Shown here piece after piece: positions 39,201 through 53,119 of a stretch of DNA of 64,000 nt. How positions within the stretch are numbered: the first letter of the stretch is position 1; every line of letters starts with the position of its first letter. The stretch comes from Linyphia triangularis (lineage: Eukaryota > Arthropoda > Arachnida > Araneae > Linyphiidae), in NCBI GenBank assembly GCA_963978545.1, contig OZ021732.1, positions 49,176,059 to 49,240,058 on the forward strand. The letters are read 5' to 3'. The notes under the pieces were generated by a model that saw only the letters and a program-made list of their open reading frames with translations, did no database searches and was not told where the DNA came from. The translations under genes were made by a program, and so were the position numbers.

Positions 39201-42200
39201 GTAAAGATTAATTAGTGGGTATAGATTGTTTTCTCTGCTGTTTTGATTGGCGAAACATTTGAATACACTTAGGGATTCTAATTAAAATTCCCTGGAACCG
39301 TCAGTAAGCTGAGGAAAGTTCCTTGTAACGGTTCATTCTTATTTAAAGTTTAAACCCACGTGAAATATAGTTGAAAATTATTAAAAGGTTAATATTTTCG
39401 CATTGTTTTTGTTCGAAAGTTATCATGTCCTATTTAAGTAAGGGTCGTAAGACTGACTTAGTTGAGGTCGCTGAGGAGTTGGGTTTGACTCCGGCTGATG
39501 GAAGTAAGGTAGCAGATATCAGAAAACTGATTTTAGAAAGTGATGACTATGATGAAGAAACGACGCGTATAATTTTGAATCGAATCATCGAAGAGAGGAC
39601 GGAGCAAGAGGTACGAACCCGAGAACGTGAAGAGAGGGAAACTCGACTTGAGATACAACGCTTGGAGGTTCAGCGCATGCAACTGCAGACTGCTGCTGTG
39701 GTTCCAAGAAGAAGTGAAGAAACTCAACAAAAGATCCCGCTTGCTCAGATAACACCTAAATTCGATGAGAAAAAGACGAAATGGGGTTGTTCCTTGTCAA
39801 CTTTTGAAAGACGCGCAGAAACGGCTAGAGTTCCTAAGGAAGATTGGGTAGCCTACCTACTTCATGTGATGCCATCAGATATCTCGAACATGCTTGCTCG
39901 AGAGTCGGTTGAAAATGCAAACAATTTTGATTATGTTAAAGAGTTAATTTTGAAGAAATACAAATTAACCTCTGAAAAATTGAAGAACTTGTTTTATCGA
40001 CGTGTCAAAGGTCCAGATAAGACATGGAGGAGCTACGCACATGAGCTGAGCTGCTATTTTAAAGAATGGATAGCTGATTTAAAAGTCGACTCTTTTGAAG
40101 ACTTAGTGGACTTGCTCATCACTGAACAGTTAAAATTTAGAGCTCCAGAAGACATAAAAGAACACTTTTTCAAAGAATGGTTAAATCTGAAAAAGCCAGA
40201 CGATCTCGCTGAAATGTTCGATGAATTTGAAAGTTTGAAGGAGAGTCTCACGAAAAGAAGTTTTCATGGGAAACCTTACAGAAAATTTAGTGAAAATCGC
40301 ACTAGTCAAGAGCATTCAGGCAACAAGGGATTGAGGCATGTTAAGTCTGAAACTGAAGACAACAGACCAATGTCTGGTCAACGCAAGTTTCACGGACAGA
40401 AGAAGCTCCTTTTCTTTGAATGTGGTTCTCCAGAACATCTGCGTAATTCATGTCCTAAAGTCGTTCGAGACAAGAACAATAAGGCTGAGAAAGATCGTGA
40501 AAAAACTCCTGAAACACACCTGGTGCAAGTTGCCGTAGGACCAAATGAACCCAAAGATTATCCGGATGTCGATCTTAATAAATTTGTGAAGAAAATCAAA
40601 TTGGGTGAAGTAACCGCTACAGCACTTCTAGACACAGGCAGTACACGTAATATCTTACGAGATGACATCTACAGAAAAATTAAGCCCCTTCCTATACTGT
40701 CGAAAAATACATCTGTTTTGACCGGCCTTGGCAAAGGTCTAGTTAGAACCATGGGATCGTTCCAGCAAGTAGTCGACATTGACGGACATCTGTGCCGACT
40801 TGACTTTCAAGTTATCCCTGTTGAGGATTTCAATTTTGAAGCCATCATTGGGTCAGCATTTTTAGCTCATGCTCCCTGTCCTTTTCATGAGAAGACTGAA
40901 ACTCTCTTGGATGAGTCAGCTGAATGTATATTCTTAGCAGAAGATGGAACAGAGAATGAGTTGGATCTTAATCATATCAAGGAAGCAAATCTTCGTCAAA
41001 GTGTAACAGACCTTGTAACCTCCTACCAACCGAAGAAAACAAAGTTCACTGATATTTCAATGAAAATCATTTTGGAAGATGAAATACCAGTTTACCAAAG
41101 AGCCCGTCGACTGTCGTTTTCTGAAAGACAAGAAGTCAACAAGCAGATAGACGAGTGGTTGAAGGATGGAATTGTTCGTCCCAGTTCATCAGATTATGCA
41201 AGTCATGTGGTACTTGTCAGGAAGAAAGATCTCACAACACGAATCTGTGTGGACTACAGACAATTAAATCGCAAGCTAGTTAAAGATAGATTTCCGTTGC
41301 CCTTGATTGAAGATGTTCTTGACCGATTGCAAGATGGCAGAGTGTTCAGCACCTTAGACTTGAAGAATGGATTGAAGAGAACAGTCGCAAGTACACATCA
41401 TTCATTGTTCCGGATGGACAGTATGAATTTTTAAAAGTTCCTTTTGGACTCAGTACAAGTCCAAGTGTATTCCAGAGATATGTGTACAGTGTATTTAGAG
41501 ATCTAATGAAAGAAGGCGTTATTGTTATTTATTTGGATGATTTGATAATTCCATCAAACGTTGAAGCAGAAGGTGTAGAGAAATTGAAAATTGTTCTTCA
41601 AAGAGCATCCGAATATGGACTGGAAATAAAGACAAAGAAATGTCAGTTTTTAAAGCACTCAGTAGAATTTCTGGGTCACATTGTTGAAAATGGAACAGTT
41701 CGTCCATCGAGTGAGAAGACACTCGCCGTTAAAAAATTTCCTATTCCAACAAATGTTAAGCAAGTACAAAGTTTCCTTGGCCTCACAGGTTACTTCAGGA
41801 AGTTTATTCAAGGGTATTCGAAGATCGCAAAACCCCTTAGTGATCTCCTTCGAAAGAACTATCCATTTGTGTTCGGGTATGAGCAAAAGGATGCCTACGA
41901 GAAACTTAAATCCCTTCTCGCCACAAGCCCCGTTTTACATCTATTCAAGCCAGGTCGAAAAACTGAATTGCACACAGACGCCAGCAAAGAAGGTTTCGGT
42001 GCCGTACTTCTTCAGGAGTCTGACGATGGACAATTACATCCCGTCCATTTCATGTCTAAAAAAACCAGTCCAGCGGAAGAGAAATATAGCAGTTATGAAT
42101 TGGAGGTTCTCGCAATTGTAGAAGCCTTAAAAAAGCTGCGGGTGTATCTGATGGGAAACAAATTTAAAATCGTGACAGACTGCTCTGCTTTTCAGATAAC

Positions 42201-43585
42201 AATGAACAAAAAAGATCTAGTAACCAGGATTGCAAGGTGGGCTCTACTTTTAGAAGAATTCGATTACGAGATAATTCATAGACCAGGGCAAAGAATGAAA
42301 CATGTTGATGTCTTGAGTAGAAATCCAGTGATGATTATTGATGAAACTGTAACTGCAAGATTGAAAGTTGCTCAATGCAAAGATGATTACATAACAACAC
42401 TGAAATCATTAATAAAAGAGGACAGCCACCAAGAATATTTCTTGAAGAATGACATTTTGTACAAATACGAAAATGGTCAAGAATTAATGGTAGCACCAAA
42501 AGGGATGCAGACTGAATTGATTAAATCAGCCCACGAAAAAGGACATTTTTCAGTTGCGAAAACAAAAGAAATTGCAAAACGAGACTTCTTCATTCCTGAT
42601 CTTCATTCCCAGACTGAAACAGTGGTTGCCAATTGCATACCGTGTATCTTGGCAAATAAGAAAAGCTGCAAGAAAGAAGGAATGTTGCATCCGATTCCCA
42701 AAGAAGATCTCATTGTAAAAGAAATCTTAACCGAAGAAATGATGGATTATTGTAACAACCAAAGGAATCAGCTCAGAAGAGAAGCCAAAGAAAACATCCT
42801 TAAAATCCAAGATGAAAATAAAAAACAGCATGACAAAAGATGCAAAAAGGCTACTATCTATAAACTGGGCGATTTAGTAGCTATCCAAAGAACTCAATTT
42901 GGTACAGGACTGAAGCTAAGATCTAAATTCTTCGGCCCATACGAAGTCACCAAAGTTAATGGTAGGGACAGATACGAGGTAGCTAAAATAGGGAATCATG
43001 CAGGCCCAAATCAAACCACCTCTTCAGCTGACCTCATGAAACGATTTGGGTAGCCCCTTCTAAAAAAATTCTTTTTTCATCATAAGTATAATTGTGTTTG
43101 TGTATTCTTATATGCTAATAATGTGTTCATATTCATAACGATATTTAAAATGCACAATTTAATGTTCAATTGTATAATTACTATAAACTTATGTGTGTTT
43201 GTAAGTGATTCGCAGTGCTCTTGATAAGTATTTTAATTTTTTAAGTTTTAAGTACGCCGCTGTGGTCAGCGACATGTCAGGACGGCCGATTTGTGGGATT
43301 TCCCCCCCCCCCCCCCGACTCGAGCACTTCGGATCGCATTGGTTGGTAGCAGTACTACGTCACTGCGTGACGTTGCTGCTTCCTGCCCGCCATTTTATTT
43401 GAATTTCATTCCACGCTATGTAACTAAATTTGTAAGACGTTTAATGAAGAGCTCTTCGGAGCGATGTACCAAATGTTCAACAATAGCTTTCTAAAGTTCC
43501 TCCTAGACACCGCTAAATAAACTATGTTCATGTTAAAAAGAAGATTTTATTTCAAACTCAGCATCCCTATCCAATCCCCAAAATT

Positions 43586-43621
<36 letters not shown>

Positions 43622-46600
43622 CCTTAATTAGAAAATATAAAAGAAAAAGAGAAACATTTTGTTCGCGCCATTATACATTACATGCAGTAGAACGCCAAAC
43701 AAAATCCATTTCAAGTCCTTTATTTCAGCAGCCGAAAGGATTCAATTTTCACTTGGGAGAAGGGCAGGAGAAAATTAAAAAAACTGAAGTAGAATAATAT
43801 TATACAACGTTGGCATAACCGACGTCAATATACATCGGTCACCTTTACAGGACATTCGTCTTGCGTTACAAGCAGAGCCCCTACTAGGGGGGAGCAAGCG
43901 GGGCATGTGTCCCGGGCAGGGGGGGGGGGGGGAATGTTGAAAAAAAAAACTGTTGTTGCTTAACTCTAAGATTCTAAAATAATTACCATAAAGCATTCGA
44001 TTCTTCAAGACGATATCAATACAAACGAATTACATTACTTCAAGAAGTGGAAAGTTTTAAACACCATGCCTTGACAGTTGATAAAACTGTGAAAACTGTA
44101 CCTCCAGCAAACCTCTTGAGACTCATTTACCTACACAGACTTGGAGAAGGTTATCCAAACCTTATCACAGCATTTAAAGATATTTTTAATTTTACCTGTA
44201 GCGGTTGCTTCAGGCAAAAGAAGTTTTTGCAAATTGAAATATTTTTTTAATCACTTTTGAAGCACAGTGGAGCAAGATAGACTAACAAATTTGAGCATTA
44301 TTTTCATTGAGAACAAGAGAGCATCATCTATTTGCTATGAGGATGTTATCAAAATCTTCGCTGCGAAAAAGCCCTCAAGTTTAGTTTGAATATTTGACTT
44401 AACGGATTATACTAACGATTATACTTAATTATATACAGTATATGAATAAGCTATTAATATTACCCGTTATGTAATTCATAATATATAATATCCAAAGACA
44501 TTCTATTTTTATTTAGCCAATAATTTCCTAAATTTGCGAACAATCACATTCACAAAATTGAATCTGAACTCATTTTAAATGAGATAAAATGGACTGGAGT
44601 AGATCAATAGAATAACATACGAGGGGGGCGTCAAAATCTTTGATGGGAGGGGGGGGGGAGAACGTTCATACAATGGGGGCGCCAAAATCTTGCACGGTAC
44701 GCCAAAAATTCTAGTTGCGGACCTGATACATTAAAGTGTCCTAGTATTGTTTGATAATTACTTAACTCTTTTGTTCTATGTTGTGTTCACGTTTCCTGTT
44801 CCTTGTTCTTGTTTTTGTTATAATTGAAAGAAGAATTGCTTTCCCGTCATGTTTTTATGTGTCAATCTGATTGTATATTATTTACCTATATTATTATTAT
44901 ATCTTATATCCTGTTTTGTTTTATTGCCAACAAATTATTTTATATATCCCAACAAACCCCATGTAAAACTCACCCAAATTTTGAATAAAGCTGCTCCGGC
45001 AGGGCGGGGCGCTCGGGGGATCTCCTTCTGGGCTGGGGTGACGCTTTTCCTCCCGGCCGGAGGTACAAAAGGCTCCAAACCAAAAAGGGTGAGTCCTCCG
45101 GCTTGGGCAGTCCAGTTGCGGACCTGGTTACAAGTATTATCGATTACCTGATAGAAGAAATTAGCATAAACTATCAATCTGCTAGCAGTTCAATATGGTG
45201 GAACAGAAGTTATAATTAGCATGCCAAGGCATAATTAGAATGTATGAAAATAATTGTCAGACACTTTTTACAACACATGGATGCCACATCAGGCCATAAG
45301 GCCTTTTCAATATTCTTTGGAAGGAAGTTGATGACTACATGTTACGACTATGTGGAAGTTGGTAAATTTGAGAAAATATCTTAATCGACCAATATTAAGC
45401 CAGTTGACAAAAAGGATTGGGAGTAGAGATGTGATATTTACGTTCTTTTTACTGAACAGGTGTTCTCTGCTCCCGTTCTTTTAAAATGAACTACTCATTA
45501 ACCCGTTCTTTTAAAGAACTAGTTCTTTTTTTTTTCAATTGCCGAAATCATAGCCCTTGAGTGCATCTTCGGTCGGTCTCTGGGGTCACTAGGATCACTA
45601 GGGTCAAGGACGAATCTTTCTCCACACTGCTCTGCTCTGATGACGTGGCGTTTTAGAGAATGAGAGGAAAATTACTAAGTTTTTGTGTGGTTTTCAAATG
45701 ACTGGGTCAGAATAACAAATACAAATTAAAAGAGACTTTTTTATATTTTCGAAAATATGATTGTGACAGTCACACGCCTTGAATTTTAAGCTCTACATAT
45801 AATTTTAGGCTGAATATTAGCATTTATAAGGTAGGAATTTTATATGAATGGAGTTTTTAATATCTAAAGTTTCCAAAACAATGGGACTCAAAGAATGTTC
45901 AAAACCTCAATGGACAAATACAAATAAATATTATTGCATTTTAGTATATAATTTATTAAAAGAGATGAATAAATGAATTAGAACTCTAAATTAGAAATTA
46001 ATGGAGGTATACAAAATCACAAACGATATTGAATTTTGTATAATTTTTTTCCGACAAACGAGAAATTATTATTATTTTTACTTTCATTTACCCCAAGGAC
46101 GTAGCCAGAAAAAAAAATTCTGGAAAGGATATGAAATCATGTCAATAAATCATACAATCCTCTTTATCAATGCCGCATGTATTAAGTAATCAAGATAATA
46201 GTTTTTTTTTTTTTTTTGTATCCTTAGACATTCAAAAACATCTATAATAATAAATTAAGCTGTGTGTCTGTCTGTGGATCTACAGAAACCTACTTAAAAT
46301 AGGAATATAGCTCTGAAATTTTCTGCATAAAAAGTTTTGGCCTTCTAATTGTACATATATGTCAAAGAGAATGTTAACATTTTAATTAGTTCTTTTTTAA
46401 TTAATTTTTTTTTTTACAAAGTGATTTCAAATAGAGATACAGCTCTGATATTTTCAACATAAGTAGTTTTTGCCTTTTAATTGGACTTTTAAAAAACAGA
46501 ATTTTAAATTTTTATTTTGTTCTTTTTTAATTAATTTTTTTAATTAATTAATAAACATTTTACAAAACGATTACTAATGCGGCTTCAGCTCTGAAATTTT

Positions 46601-49600
46601 CAACATAAGCCTTCTAATTGGACTTTGGTTTTGGTTTATTTAACCAATTATTGGTTTTGGCCTTCTAATTGGACTTTTGAAAAAAGAGTTTTAAATTTTT
46701 ATTTAGTTTCTTTTTAATTAATTAATATTTTACAAAAAGATTTCTAATAGGGCTACAGCTCTAAAATTTTCAACGTAAGTAGTTTTGACCTTCTAATTGG
46801 ATTTTAGAAAAACAGAATTTTAAATTTTTGTTTCGTTCGTTATTAATTAATTATTTCAAATAGGACTACAGCTTTCAAATTTTCAACATAAATATAGTTG
46901 TGGCCTTCTATTGGATTTTTAAAAAACAGAATTTTAAATTTTTATTCAGTTTCTTTTTAATTAATTTTTTGAATAATTAATATATATTTTACAAAACATT
47001 TTCAAACAGGGCTACATTTCTGAAATTTTCAACACAAGTAGTTTTGGCTTTCCAATTGGACTGACAAAAAAAATGTTAAAATTTTAATTTGTTTTTTAAT
47101 TAATTTTTTCACAAAAAGCGACTTCGAATAGGCATAGAGCTCTGAAAGTTTCAATATAAGTAGTTTTGGCCTCTAATTCTGCTTTCCACAAACACATGTT
47201 AAAATAATCTTAAAGGGGTGTTGTATTATTTTATTAAAGGGACATTTTTTTTTTTCCGACAAAGGAGAGGCTTCCAATATTAAGGCTTTACGTAGCAATT
47301 AGATTTTAGTGAGTGAAGTTAGCTTATGCTTACTCATCAATGAACCTCGAGCCTATGCTTGCATTGCTATGAACCTTTCAACGGGTGAAGTAAACCCGTG
47401 TTTATGCGTCAATGAACTTTTCAGCGAACGAAGCGAGCTTGATTTTGCGTAGCGATGAACCTTACGAAGCGAGCTCTATTTTGCGTTGCGATGAACCTTA
47501 TGAAGCGAGCTCGATTTTGCGTAGCGATGAACCTTCCTACGAGCGAAGCGCCAAAAACTGTGTCCTATACACGAATGACAGATTTCCGCAACGCAAGGCC
47601 TCACAGCTAGCTGAAATATTGCACATGTGAAAATTTCGTAGCGAAGCATGGGTATTCAGCTAGTTTTAAATAAATTTAATATTTTAAACAAAATATCAAT
47701 TGATTTTTGTGTTTTAACGGCAAACCTAAAAATTCCTGGAAGGGATATATCCCCGTATCCCTTCTGGATAAACGCTTGAATTACCCATATGTATACATAG
47801 GATAATGAAAGTATAGCATTCGGTCATTAAAAATTGATTTTGTTTTAAAACTTCTCCACGTTTTGAAACATCTGGCTTTCAAAAAAGTTATCTAGAAAAA
47901 ATATCTGTCTGTGGTCAGCATAACTCCCAAAAAAAGTTGACCAACGATGTTCAAATTTAGTATGTGGGTATGTGGTGACCATGGGTGCCATTTAGGTTTT
48001 CGTCAAAATCGCGCATGCGCACAAGGTAACTGCCATTGAAAAAATCATATTTTTCAATTATTGCTAAAAAACCGGCTCTAATGATTCTCATCAAAATCAC
48101 TGTGGAAATGCCTCTTAAGGTTTTCTAGATATACCCACCTCCGAAATTCCCATAAAAATACTTTAATGGCGTAAAAAGTTGAAAAACGAATGCCTTCAAC
48201 AAAAGTTCTCTTTCCTTGAGTATACCTCATCAACGATCGTTTTTTCTTCTCCCTTCTGTTTCACTTATAATAAAGGATAATATATAAAAACGGTAAATGA
48301 CACAAATCCACGTCAGTATGTAATTGAAAGTTGTGCGATGTTCCACACCCCTAGTTTTCATTTCAATGGTAAACTATGCTAAAAAAAAAGTATTCAATCG
48401 GCGCCATTTGAACAACATTTTAGTTTTTCTTTTTTAATTTCTAGAAAGTTATAACTTTATATAAGTAACTCAAAAATTTAAATTATTTTTGAACATACTC
48501 GTTTCTGAAGACAAAATTCTTATAGTATTATAACTATCTCTCTCTATAGAACACTTATTATACTGGAGGGGAAAAAAAACTTCACAATTAGTGAGAGATA
48601 ATTTGTTACAATCACTGTCGTATCTACTCGTTTCTGGATAGTAGAAATTACATTGGCTCGATGGGGCGATAGAGGATGAGTAATTTGTGAAAGATTCTCA
48701 CGGTGATAATGTAGTGTAGAAAAGATTAACTTGAAACAAAAATGTTAGAGACAGCCGAGTTCCTTTTACCAAAATAATATTTCACAATAGACGCAATTAT
48801 TGGACTCACTAGTTTTATTGCACACTGTATAAAAAAATACAACCTTCATTACAGTGGATTTCGAAACACAACGAACGACTCAGCCTGTCAAGGATTCGAA
48901 CCTAGCACCTTTAGAATATGATAAGCAACCTTTGGAATTGCCTTAAACAAAATACTACACTTCCTTTCTTACCTATATTAAGACTAATTTGAAGCACAGC
49001 AAGAGGCTTATGATCCAGCAGGGTTGGTTTAGACAAAAATAAAATAATGCATTTGTTAAATACACAATTGCAAAACCGAATATGCAGAATTCATAACAGA
49101 AAGTACTGAATTTGCAGAATTCGGCATTTTCAATTATGTATTCCTATTGTTGTCGCCGTTTCGATTTATTCTAAATTCGCAGCTTGCGCTATATCTCGCC
49201 AATGTGGGGGCCCTGTTCCATAATTCCTCCAAGGTCTTTTCAAAAAGGGATTATCCCCTTTTTTTATAATTGGAAAGGAGATCATGAAATACCTTGTGTT
49301 CATGTGCAATATGTAGATTTATGATGTAGTTTTTTGTTTGAGATAGTCGTTTGGTTCGATACGAGAAGAATTCGCTAAGCGTTCTCAGGGGTCGCAGACG
49401 TCCTATATGTCCTATAACTCCTATATTTTTTTAAAAATCGGTAAAAACGTCCTATATTTTACAATTGTCCTATATATCCTATATTTCTACATTGATTCCA
49501 TCTATATTTTCTTCGAATTCGTAATAACGGCGCCGTTTGTTGTCATTTTTTAATATTTCGGATTCTTTGGCGCGATCGTAGGTGAAAAAGACCTGACAAA

Positions 49601-52600
49601 AACGATGTTTGCAACGGCGGCGCGGCGTTTTATCTCTTGTGACGTCACGTGCTGCATAACCTACAACTCAACTTTACTGGACCGGTGGGAGTTGTAAACA
49701 TGTGAACATTTCCATAACAATCGGTCTTGAATTTCTGATCTCGATTTCTCCTCCAACGTAATAAATTAATTGGCCATAAAGCAGAGAGAGAGAGAGAGAT
49801 GCAACAACAAAACTCTGCCTCGGGAAAAACGGATAAAAACAACTTGGGATTAACTTGCAGGACTACTAAAGAACATTTTGAGTGCTCAGTCAATAATTGA
49901 TAAAGGAAACAAAAGGGTTAAGATTTACTGTATGATGTCGGATGGCGATTTTTTTATTCCGAATCCTGTACGGATTCTGCGCCGCGAATTGTTTAGGTAC
50001 ATCAAACCACTCCAAATTATGGCAACCATAGGCAGTTAGTTATCTTGCTCTTAAAAAATGGCAGGGCTGCCATTTTTTGGCGAAAATCGCCTTCGTGCAG
50101 AATCGTACCGGATTCGGAATATTAGCCACGATTTTTTCATAAAAATCGCCAAAATTGAAAATTACGTCAATACGTTGTGTTGTCAAATCCAAATGATCAC
50201 TAGGGTTGCTTTAAAGCCAAGTGCCAGGTTCGCCACATTCGACGATAAATCTCACACTTTTCGCCGCCAATCCAGCCGACACTGAACAGTAAATCTGAAT
50301 CAACAAAAGACTGCAAACAGGAATAAAAAGAAAATACTTAAAGAAATTGGAACAGTTAAAAATGCTGAAAACAAAAGACTTATGATTGCAAATAATGTAA
50401 TTAATAAAACTTGATTTAGGGATGGAATATTGAGGCAATAACGGATCACGTATTCAGGATCAGGCGATTTCTTTTTTTTAAAGGTGTATTTTCTATTCTC
50501 TTAAATTCAATATAACGAGTATATAAATGTATAACGAGTTAATTTTGAAATTCAGTAGCAATTGTGTGCAGTTATTTGATGTTTTATATTGTCCTATATT
50601 TTTTTTGAAAAAATCCTATATATTCTTATTTTGTCACTTTGACCCCTGGTTCATTTTGTGGAACCGCATTTATTTAATAAATCGAGATTTTACAATCCAC
50701 CGAGTTCTTTAACTGAGTTTTAAAACGAACATTATTACATTTCATTTGAGAGCTACGAGAATAAAAAGGATATACTGAAGACCTATTATACTTTGCGTAT
50801 ATTACGTAAGTAAAGAAAGTCGAACTGTTTGTAAGTCCTCATATGCCGAGGATTCTATGAAAGAACATGTTCTTTACAAATTTATTACAAACTCCGCAAA
50901 TTTATTTTTGCAATTGTTTCAAAATGAACTTTTATTTGTTACATACACATGTAATTAAAAAAATCTCACAATTTCAATTTAAATCGAGGTAAAATTAAAA
51001 CTAGGGGTGTGGAACATCACACAACTTTCAATTACACTATAATACTGTCGTGGATTTGTGCCATTTACCGTTTATATCCTTCATTTAGAATAAATGGCCA
51101 GTTTGGCGATACTTCTTGTGTGGGTCTAAAAAGAAAAAAAAAACCTTCGCCAAAATGGTGATTTTGGCGATATACTTTCCGATAATCCTTATATTATCCT
51201 TTATTATAAGCGAAACTGAGGGGAAAGAAAAAGAAAACAAAACCTTCGCCAAAATGGTGATTTTGGCGATATACTTTCCGATAATCCTTATATTATCCTT
51301 TATTATAAGCGAAACTGAGGGGAAAGAAGAAGAAAAAGAAAAAAAAAAACCTTCGCCAAAATGGTGATTTTGGCGATATACTTTCCTTATGATTTTTTTA
51401 ATGGCAGCTACCTTATGAGCATACCCGATTTTGACGAAAACCTTAATGGTAGGTCCCATGGCCACCAGCAACTCGCATACCAAATTTGAACATAGTAGGT
51501 CAATTTGTTCGGGAGTTATGCTGACCACAGACACGCACGCACACACACATACACACACAGACAGACATTTTTTCTAGATAACTTTTTTGAAATCAGGATG
51601 TTTCAAAACGTGGAGAAAAGCAAAAAAAAAAAAGTTTTTTTTTTGACCGAATACTATATACTTCCATTACCCTATGTATATATACATATGAGTAAATACA
51701 GAACAGCTCGAACTTTTTATTTAGCGGATGGGATTTACCGGACCAATGAAACATTGACCTAATAAATTAAAAAAAAATATATATATATTTTTGGAAAATA
51801 AAAATTCCACAACGTTGTGTTATTATAAATTATGTTTCCTTTTTCCAAATTTACCAAAAATTAAGTTAGCCTAATTTAAAAACACACTTGTAACAAACAC
51901 ATCATAATATAAGAAAAACTCGGTTTCATTCCAATGCATTGAAAGTTTGAATATAGAACGAGAAATCAAATAATTTCCTTATTATTATTATTTATACTCA
52001 AAATAAAATAAAAAACAAACAAAAAAATATAAGCATTATATCTGCTGAAATTAATTTAAAAGTCCCCCCCCCCCCCTTTCCCGGCACGAACATTGTCCTA
52101 AATTACTTACGATAGCTTCCACTTTCATTTGAAAGCAACAGTATATTCGAGAAAAAAGGAACTGGTTCTTTCCCATAGATCCCGCTCCGACACAGAGCGG
52201 GAGCAGAGAGCAAGTGAGCGGGATTAGCTCAAAATGAACTACTCTTTACGGAACAGTTCAAACTGAGCCGTTCGGAAAGAGCTACTCAACTAATCTGTTC
52301 TGAACAGAGCTGGTTGAAAAGAACTGGCTCTTTGAAACAAACCTGCCATCTACTCTGCGCCTGCGCAACACAGCCCTGCTGTTAGTAGGAGAACACACAA
52401 CATGGATACGTGTGTGAGGAGTGGGAGGGGGAAACAAAACCTACTTCCTCAAGTGTAACGTCAGAGGTGTGACGCATAGAATCAGAGTGGGAAATGGTTG
52501 GTTGGTTGAACCCCCGAGCAGAGGGTGGAAAGGAAGGACTTTGTGACTAAGCACCTGCCTCCGAGTGGGAAAAGTATCGTCGAAGAATATTAAAGAACAG

Positions 52601-53087
52601 GGTTTTGGTGTGATCAGAGAACAGGGTGTTCCGGCTCTTTTTAAGGAACAGGCTCAAAATAGCAGACTGTTCTTTTGTTTCCCATCCCTAATTGGGAGTA
52701 TCGTTCAGCTGTACCTGAGCATATTTATCTTTTAGTAGCTGATGGACAATGTACACTGAGTTTGGATAGAAGAGATCGCGAAAAATGACTATAACCACTA
52801 CTTCTAATAGGGTATTGAGATAGTAAGTTGCGATACAGATATATTAGAGTCAAAATTGAATCAAAGAAGACTGTGATTTAATAGTATACTAAATCAGATT
52901 ACCATGTAAAACAAACATAAAACCTGAAAATTGTAATCAAGTGTGAGTTATTAAAAACATACCATTTTGTTTTATCATTAGCGTTCATTATCAGTTTCAT
53001 TATCATGATCTTAAAAAAGACTTTTGGGGATTGAAACGTTTTGGAATTCGAAAAACTGCCTTCAACAACTAAATTTAGTTCCTTGTC

Positions 53088-53119
<32 letters not shown>

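Larger units (their letters stand above)
37361..43569 (+). mobile_element. Gypsy-type (Metaviridae-like) LTR retrotransposon, defective
   Basis: Order: 5' LTR (to about 37682), 1.7-kb leader, gag, protease, reverse transcriptase, RNase H, integrase N- and C-terminal parts, 3' LTR (43275-43569). No env-like frame is seen. The shared LTR core (about 275 bp) appears identical between copies apart from the poly-C length, so the insertion is recent. Coding is nevertheless broken: an RT frameshift near 41369, no integrase catalytic core, and one zinc-knuckle Cys replaced by Phe. No target-site duplication or clear polypurine tract was found, so the outer limits are approximate. Confidence 0.88.
45424..52690. 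mobile_element. hAT-type element with TAGRGATG ends, 7.3 kb
   Basis: The left end is TAGAGATGTGATATTT and the right end, reverse-complemented, TAGGGATGGGAAACAA. A perfect 8-bp duplication ATTGGGAG flanks it (45416-45423 and 52691-52698). Both subterminal regions are dense in GTTCTTTT / AAAGAAC(T/A) strings. Insertions inside include R2 (46245-47667), two opposed R1 copies, a SINE fragment and a further TIR element. No transposase was recognised. Confidence 0.85.

Noticed and set aside
44935..45177. Minus-strand Pro/Ala-rich frame as a gene
   Set aside because: It follows the GC-rich block only, shows no domain, no splice signals and no relation to neighbours.
47412..47630. Plus-strand frame with repeated Ser/Glu/Arg motif
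   Set aside because: It runs through the tandem head units of an R2 repeat; the periodic residues come from the DNA repeat.
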